NCBI RefSeq assembly: GCF_945859685.1
Contig: NC_079148.1
Location: 24,129,946 to 24,193,945 of the forward strand
DNA length: 64,000 nucleotides
Direction of reading: 5' to 3'
From: Eupeodes corollae
Taxonomy: Eukaryota > Arthropoda > Insecta > Diptera > Syrphidae
The notes under the pieces were generated by a model, which was not told the DNA's origin, made no database searches, and saw only the letters and a list, made by a program, of their open reading frames with translations. Made by a program: the position numbers and the translations under genes. How positions within the stretch are numbered: the stretch's first letter is position 1; each line of letters starts with the position of its first letter. This document shows positions 57,960-64,000 of the stretch, piece after piece.

Positions 57960-60415
57960 AAGTACAGTTTTAATTAATTTTTTAATTTCTTTGCGCAATT
58001 TAAACTTCTTATTTCAAGTGATAAAGAATTCCACTTTCGTGAGGAGTTTACAAAAAACTGGCGTTCAGATGTCGCACAACAAAAACGCGGGACCAAAACT
58101 TGAGCGGAACGATTTGAGTTTAGGAATCTTATCTCATTATAAAGGTATTCAGGTTGTCGGGTTTGAAGAATATCAGAGAAAAAAAATTATAGTTCGATAT
58201 TTGAGAAAATTTGTAAATGTCATTCCGATAAATTGAATCACGTAATTGGATATTCGATCAAAACGTCTAAGTCCATAAACATAACGAATAGCACAGTTAA
58301 AGACGACACTAAGTTTTCTTTTGCTTTCGAAGTCAAGTTTGCAGAAAATTTCGCAACCGTAAGTTGATAAAGGCAGAAACAACGTTTTTATTAAAAGAAC
58401 TTTGATTTCTATTGGAATTAAATGTTTAGATGGCCAAAGCATACGAAGGACACTATAACACTTACCCACAGTTCTATTGATATGGGTTTACCAAGGTTTA
58501 TAGCTTTGTCGACATACATGATGGCATTTTCTTTGAGAGCAACTTGAGGAAAACATGGCACATCCATCTTATCCCTAGCGATGACGATGCATTTCGATTT
58601 TATCGGGTTAAGCAGCAAGCAATTTTCTATTGACCATTGATCGATTTTTCTTAAATTTTCATTAATACATGCAACGTAGTGTTCAACCATCCCTAAGGGA
58701 CAACTTAGGTACAGCTGAGTGTCGTCGGCATACATGCGAATGGAACAATTTTTTACAATACTAGGCAACTCGTTCACATGCATTGAAAAGAACAAGGGGC
58801 CTAGTATTGACCCTTGTGGAACACCATTCGCTACAGGTAAGAAGATCGATTTTTGTTGTTTATGTTCAACCGCCTGTTCACGTTCTGTTAAATAAGAAAG
58901 CAATAGATCGACTGCAGAGGAGGAAAAATTGAAATAATTTGATAGCTTAAGGCAAAGAATGTTGTGATTTACCATATTGAAGGCCTTAGAGAGATCGAGA
59001 AGAATTAGAAAGGTAACGTTGTCCATATCAACTGCTTTTCTAATATCCTCAGAAACACTTAACAAGGCAGTCAAGCAGCTATTTTTCTTTCGAAAGCCGG
59101 ATTGTCTTGAGGTCAATAAGTCAAACCGTGTTAGAAACTCGTTTATTTGCTTTTGAAGTATTCTCTCAAAAACTTTCGACAAGAAAGGCAATATAGATAT
59201 AGGTCTAAACTCATCTCCTTTGTGATTTTTTGGTATAGGAATAACCTTTGCTTTTTTCCATAGAGAAGGAAATTCACGTGTTCTTAAAATGGAGTTAAAA
59301 ATGATTCGTGATGAATGTTAGCAAGGTAGGGAGAAAATTTTTTAAGAACTTAGGGTGCATCATATAGAGTCATACAGAGTTAGATTTTATCGATAGAAGG
59401 GCCTCAACTACATCCTCCGAGGTAATGGGAGAGAAGTCGAAAAGGGGTGTGTTAGGCCTAGCATTTTATAAATTATTCTCCAATGAATTAACCCGGTCTG
59501 AAAAATGCGAGGTGCCTGTCGTGCTTGAGACGAAAGATAAATTTAGGGCATTTATGTCAAGCAAATCTGTAGATTTGTTATCGAATTTACCAATTCCTAT
59601 GTTTTTCAGATTCTTCCAAATATCTTTGCTTCCCAATGCGGCATTGAAACGTGTTGAATATGTTTGAGCTTTGGCCTTGCGTATCTCCCGAATAATTTTG
59701 TTTCGCAGTTTGGAATAATTTACATAAAAACTGTCAATGCGAAATAATTTCCAGCGTTTGAAGAATAAATCTCTTTTTTTAATGAGAGAGAGAATACTTC
59801 TCGTTATCTATTTGGACTGAAAGTTTTAGTTCTTAGGGGCACATGACTATAATAAAGTTCATTAATTTTTTCAGTAAAAAATTCTACCTGCATAGAGGGC
59901 GAAGATATATCTTACAAAGAGTTCCAACTAATAATATTAAGATTTTGTTCCAAGGCGGCGTAGTTCAAATTACGGAAATCTCTGTATTCGAAGGTATGGT
60001 TTTGCCTACGTCTTTCAACGTGGAAATCATAAACTAAGAAAATAAGGTCGTGTTTTGAAAAACCTGGAGCAGATAGTTGATCGTAGTGAATAACTTTATT
60101 TCGATCACATACTAAAAATAGATCCAAAAATGAAGGATTACCATTATTATTTGAAATCACCACTTAGGATTATGTTAGAGTACGAAATTGAAAACTCTTC
60201 TAAAGTAGAGATAAGAGGAGAAATACAAACGTTTCTATTGGGTCGATATACTGTTCCCACTAAAATTTTTCTTGACCATTCAAAATTTCTACGAAAGCGA
60301 ATTCCATTTCACTGCCACTTCACAAGAGCCAGCTATATGTCATTATTTTAATGTTTCTTTGACATACATGGCAACTCCCCCACCTCTCCAGCAAAACTTC
60401 TTTTATCAGTACAAA
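57960..60415 (-). mobile_element. Jockey-like LINE, well preserved RT
   Basis: Lies between ENGase's 3' end and the zinc-finger gene. Endonuclease at 60415-59870 (ILVGTVYRPNRNVC, KVIHYDQLSAPGFSKHDLIF, VYDFHVERRRQN), linker at 59830-59420, and an open RT frame of 257 codons at 59191-58418. RT motifs: FLSKVFERILQKQINEF, SGFRKKNSCLTALLSVSEDI, FLILLDLSKAFNMVNHNIL (usual AFDTVNH), GVPQGSILGPLFFSMHVNEL, MYADDTQLYLSC. The C-terminal part (58469-58000) shows LSTYGCEIFCKLDFESKRKL, YGLRRFDRISNY and VPRFCCATSERQFFVNSSR. The frame shifts near 58430. At about 2.45 kb it is close to full body length but lacks ORF1. Confidence 0.88.
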
Positions 60416-60473
60416 AGCTAAATAACCTAATTTTTAAAGTAAGTTGTGGCAAATTTAACAAATTTAAATCGTG

Positions 60474-60483
60474 TTTATTTATT
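60474..60483 (-). terminator. Poly(A) signals of ENGase
   Basis: Two overlapping AATAAA hexamers (minus strand) about 55-65 nt after the stop codon at 60538-60540 and before the LINE that starts at 60415. The natural 3' end therefore lies upstream of the insertion. Confidence 0.5.
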
Positions 60484-60537
60484 TTTATATGCTTAAGTTT
60501 TTTCTTATTTTTTTATTTTCTTAAATTTATAAATCCA

Positions 60538-61717
60538 TTAATGCATTAGAAAGTCCTCTTTTATTTTGAGGTACATTGCATTACTATCCCGAGGAAGAGT
60601 GATACTCTCAATATTATTTAGATAAACAGCTCCCAGGTAGGCTACGTCATTTGCAAATGACGCCTTTCTAAAAAGGACACCAATATCTTTAACGTACACT
60701 GTTGTATCAAAGTTTAACACATAATAACGAATTCTCCAATTATCATCACCACTTAATGGGATCTTAAGATCAACTGCACTTTCATCAAGAACTCTTTTAA
60801 GTGTATCAATATAATTGTCAGTTATTGCAGATAAATAACATCTGCCAGGTTCGACTTTCGACCGCAAATAATCCCCTAGGAACAATAAACATTCACCATC
60901 ATCCTCATCTATTTGCAACCTCAGAATATAATCCAAATGTCCATCTTCTTTATCCAATTTAAATGCATATGCGAAAATAAGCGTTCCATCAATTTCATAG
61001 TCGGTCGTGAAAAGGCGAAAGCTTATTTCACTTTGAACAACTTTCAAACTAGATCCACCATTGTAAACCTTGTCAAAGTTTCGTTCGGCACAACCATACA
61101 GAGGCACAGATGGTTGTAATGATTGTTTTGACAAACTGAAGAACTGGCTGCTATTCCTTACTTTCTGCCCAAACTCATAGACAGCCTTCCCAGATCCAAG
61201 ACAAAAATCGGTGTACAATGGAAGCATGACATATGGATGCGTTGGAATGTACTCCCAGAACGACCACCAAAATTTGTCATTTCTCAAGAGAAATGCTTCA
61301 TTCACTTGATCATTTCCATCAGAATTTTTAATGTCATATCCAAATTGACCAAGAGTCTCAAAGGTCCAAGCAGGAGCAAAGAAACCATATGAGAAGTTAG
61401 TTTTGAAAATTTTTCCCAAAGTTTGTTTGGTTTGAAATTTCGCCACTTGACCTCGGCCAAAGATGTCGATTCCAAAAAACGACTTAGAAGCAGGTTGTCC
61501 ATGGGCTTTCAATACATCAGTTGTTCTCTCTAAGCTCCTCTCATTCCAGGTATAATTTACTAATGTTGCATCGCTGAGCTTGAAAAATTTAATATTTTGC
61601 TCATTGATCTCATTTTGCCAAATGAGATCTCCTGTGTCGATCACACTGTCATACCAGAAAACTACACCATTTTCCACTTCATTCCTTACACGAGCTCTTA
61701 GCTGCTCCACGAAATAA
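60538..61717 (-). CDS. ENGase: ENGase last exon
   Basis: Acceptor CGTTTTAG. 393 codons with stop TAA at 60538-60540; no frame shift. Contains the WYDSV..WQNE segment, SFFGIDIFGRGQV, FWSFWEYIPTHPYVMLPLYT, and C-terminal lectin-like modules. Confidence 0.88.
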
Positions 61718-62146
61718 CTAAAACGAAAAGATAGTGTTTAAAGGTTTAATAAAAATATGCACATTTATGTCACTTACAAAAGTTTCTCCATGAGACCTTT
61801 GGCAACTCTACACTCAATGTTAAGAAGCCATCCTTCGAAGTAAAAGTGCTGACACAGTTTAACAAGAGCTTCAATTGTTTTATCTATACTATCCTTAGTC
61901 CGTAAAACTTCTTCCAAAGGTGGAGAACTCTCAGTTATGAAGGTTCCTAGAAAGTTATTTTAATATATCGTAATATTAGAAACATTAATTATGGTACCTA
62001 AAACTTTTACTCCGTGAGAATGTGCAGCATTGATCCAGCCACAAGGAGGTATGGTAATGTATTTATGACTGAAGTAACAAAAGTAATCCACTCCGGACCA
62101 ATGAAAGAATCGATAATCATCGTATTTTGTAGAGGAATGGTAAAAC
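60538..62146 (-). CDS. ENGase: Cytosolic endo-beta-N-acetylglucosaminidase (GH85), three 3' exons
   Basis: ENGase cuts between the two core GlcNAc residues of N-glycans, releasing free glycans in the cytosol during glycoprotein turnover. Exons seen: 62146-61998, 61946-61777 and 61717-60538 (about 499 residues). Exon 1 of these carries YDDYRFFHWSGVDYFCYFSH and the TIPPCGWINAAHSHGVKVLG motif. The next carries EGWLLNIECRV with the catalytic Asn-x-Glu pair. The last carries EQLRARVRNEVENGVVFWYD and SVIDTGDLIWQNEINEQNIK, then SFFGIDIFGRG, and beta-sandwich C-terminal domains. All borders are GT..AG. The N-terminal exon (with the family's VCHDM-type segment) is not found before the LINE at 62.5 kb; it lies beyond the window, or is lost. 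By coordinates the middle exon counts 170 nt, whereas 169 keeps the frame; my hand count cannot settle this one base. Confidence 0.88.
61777..61946 (-). CDS. ENGase: ENGase catalytic exon
   Basis: Begins with TFITESSPPLEEVLRTKDS and ends ECRVAKGLMEKL. Holds the Asn and Glu of GWLLNIE that in GH85 enzymes act in substrate-assisted catalysis (family knowledge). Donor GTAAGT. Confidence 0.85.
61998..62146 (-). CDS. ENGase: ENGase internal exon with TIPPCGW motif
   Basis: Acceptor CTTTGTCCCAG, donor GTACCAT; ends inside a Gly codon that is completed by the next exon. Encodes the (beta/alpha)8 barrel strand region up to HGVKVLG. The preceding sequence to 62500 contains no recognisable ENGase exon. 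Confidence 0.85.
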
Positions 62147-62505
62147 CTGGGACAAAGAGAATTTTAACTTTTAGCACACGGAAATAGTATAAGACGTAAA
62201 AAAAACTCCAAATACCAACTGTCAAAATTTCATAACAAAAATTAGGCCACTTTGGATTATTTCTTGCGTGGAATACATTTCTAAGAAATCAATTTTTAAT
62301 TCCGAAATATCGAAATCCCCAACTTCCATGTGCATGTATTTTTTTGACACTTAATTGAAATTTTTTTAACCAATGAAACTATACTTTTGTTTCAAAATCA
62401 ATTTCACTTCAGTGTTTTTTTAACAGTCCTGTTAAAACGACGAATTAGTTTCGAATAAAATAGGAGCCAGTTTATGACATTTTTGGTTACTCCCTTTGCA
62501 GTCTT
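62147..62505. other. ENGase intron segment
   Basis: AT-rich, no exon recognised on the minus strand. Polypyrimidine tract TTCTCTTTGTCCC before the acceptor. Confidence 0.5.
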
Positions 62506-64000
62506 ACTTACTTACTTAAGGTGGGGCTACAGTCCTGTGTGAACTAGGGCATCACCTAACAAACTTCTCCATCTAGCGCGGTCCCTTCTTCCGATTATGG
62601 CAATGTCATCAGCATACGCTAGTAATTGGACAGACTTTTGAAAGATAGTGCCTCTAGTGTTGACGTGTGAGCTCTGCACTATTCTTTCAAGCACGATGTT
62701 AAAAAAATCGCATGACATGGCATCACCTTGTCTAAAACCTTTTTTGACATCGAAAGGTTCTGTTAAGTTGTTTCCAACCTTTATAGAGCAGCAGGAATTC
62801 TCCATGGTTATCCTGCACAAACGGACGAGTTGGCAGGGATACCAAAACTAGACATGGCTCTATACAGCTCGTCCCTGTAGATGCTGTCATATGCGGCCTT
62901 GAAATCGATGAAAAGATGGTGGGTGTCGATTTGGTGTTCTTGAGTTTTTTTCAGGATCTGCCGTTATGTGAATATTTGATCAACTGTGGACTTTCTTGGT
63001 CTAAAAACACACTGATAAGGACCTATATGGTTGTTGACGATGGGCTTTAGACGTTCACATATTACGGCAGAGAAGATTTTATAGGCGATGTTAAGTAGAC
63101 TGATTCCTCTATATAGTTGGTGCAGTTTACAGGTTTTTTCAGGATCGGGCAAACAATTCTGTGGTTCCATTCATCGGGCATGCTTTCTTCCGACCATATC
63201 TTACAGATAAGTTGGTGCATGCTCCTAACCAACTTATCTCCAGCTGCTTTAAAGAGCTCGGCAATCAAGCCAACGCTTTATTAGACTTCAGCTTAGATAT
63301 GGCAATCTTTACTTCGTCTAACTCGGGAGGACGGGATTGTTGACTTTCGTCGTCTATGTTGAATGGATCATGCTACCTGACAGCGGAATTCGGTTCGTCT
63401 TCACCGTTATACAGTCTGCAGAAGTGATCCCTCCATATCCTCAGCATTGACTGCGGTTCCACTATGATTTTTCCACTTTCGTCTTTCCAGCCTTCGGTTC
63501 TAGATCTATGTACCTGTGAATTTCGTTTCACCTGTCCATAAAACTTTCAAACCTCATTCCTGCTTTTATACCTCTCAACATCTTCGACCGCACGCTTCTC
63601 ATGCCCTCTCTTTTTCCTTCTGAGAAGTCGGTGTTCCTCTCGTCTCTTCTGCTCATAGAGCTCATGAGCAGCTTTCGTCCTTTTATGCAGCGCCGCTTTG
63701 CCTGCCTGTTGTTTGGCTGCATTTGCCTGCCGACATTCCTCATCAAACCAGGGGTTCCTTGTTGGTGGTTGTTTGAAACCCAGCACATCAGAGGCGGCTT
63801 CTCTGATTGCATCTTGGCAATGTTGCCACTGGTTTTCGATACATTGTGTTGACGGCAGGGAACTTCGAGAGAGGTTACTTGTAACTCGGTCGGAAAAGGA
63901 TTTGGCTATCTCTGGCGATTGTAGCCGTTCGACGTTGTACCTTCTCCCAGCACCTCCCTGTTTTGCCTTTGGTTTGGAAATCCGAAGTGCTACCTTGGCT
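62506..64000 (-). mobile_element. RTE-like LINE, copy 3, internally deleted, runs off the window
   Basis: Minus strand, from the right edge: post-endonuclease linker SLPSTQCIENQWQHCQDAI, DVLGFKQPPTRNPWFDEECR, AALHKRTKAAHELYEQKRRE, then KFYGQVKRNSQVH and MLRIWRDHFCRLYNGEDEPN. RT fingers follow (SVRYGRKKACPMNGTTELFA and related broken frames), then MCRITMENSCCSIKVGNNLT, DVKKGFRQGDAMSCDFFNIV and LAYADDIAIIGRR. Directly after IIGRR comes the extreme C-terminus (RARWRSLLGDALVHTGL), so roughly the last third of RT plus the C-terminal domain is deleted. The 3' end is GGACTGTAGCCCCACC plus TTAAGTAAGTAAG (62512-62536). It lies in an ENGase intron, in the gene's own orientation. Confidence 0.88.

Noticed and set aside
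62221..62335. Minus-strand frame MHMEVGDFDISELKIDFLEM as a first ENGase exon
   Set aside because: It stops before any acceptor-compatible donor and bears no resemblance to the expected N-terminal part of the family.

Overview
This is nuclear DNA of an animal, almost certainly a fly (Diptera). It is strongly AT-rich. Its two clear host genes are split by introns with GT..AG borders, and most of the rest is made of insect-type transposable elements in all stages of decay. I see no bacterial, organellar or viral gene, no tRNA or rRNA gene and no CRISPR array.

Host genes, both on the minus strand. (1) An endo-beta-N-acetylglucosaminidase of family GH85 (ENGase) occupies about 60.5-62.1 kb. Its last three coding exons are present, including the catalytic Asn and Glu. 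The first exon or exons must lie beyond the window's right edge, past a LINE that sits in the intron. (2) A nuclear-looking U1/matrin-type zinc-finger, RS-rich and Gln-rich protein of about 1158 residues is coded in three exons between 56,476 and 37,083. Its second intron is about 15.2 kb and is filled with mobile elements. A small plus-strand reading frame (46,947-47,180) inside that intron may be a nested gene. No host coding exon could be supported in 1-37 kb.

Mobile elements from left to right: RTE-like LINE copy 1 (1-955), a second LINE tail (965-1550), a minus-strand LINE (1.6-4.4 kb), a mariner-family remnant (5.6-6.4 kb), a Tc1-like remnant (6.7-7.7 kb), a dispersed repeat holding about five monomers of about 170 bp (7.7-9.0 kb), a tRNA-derived SINE (11.7-12.0 kb), a Jockey-like LINE with a 112-bp tandem duplication (12.5-14.6 kb), another LINE (14.8-15.5 kb), two head-to-tail MITEs (18.3-19.3 kb), a PIF/Harbinger remnant (20.7-21.8 kb), a MITE (22.16-22.49 kb), a LINE carrying a nested RTE-like copy with a 10-bp target duplication (26.9-30.1 kb), a decayed DNA transposon whose ends match the 22-kb MITE (30.8-32.5 kb), and a 2.8-kb element with 8-bp target duplication that carries further MITEs (32.5-35.3 kb). 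The large intron of gene 2 holds a Tc1-like element with IR/DR ends, a LINE, SINEs, a Mutator-like fragment interrupted by a BED-finger hAT, and an RNase H-bearing LINE. Between the two host genes lies another LINE (58.0-60.4 kb). RTE-like copy 3 fills 62.5-64.0 kb.

The strongest new observations: the SINE's 3' end is nearly identical to the 3' end of the RTE-like LINE (16 of 17 bases), which suggests that the SINE borrows that LINE's machinery; an autonomous-type relative and a MITE of one poorly known DNA transposon family occur together; and exact target duplications give the order of several nested insertions.
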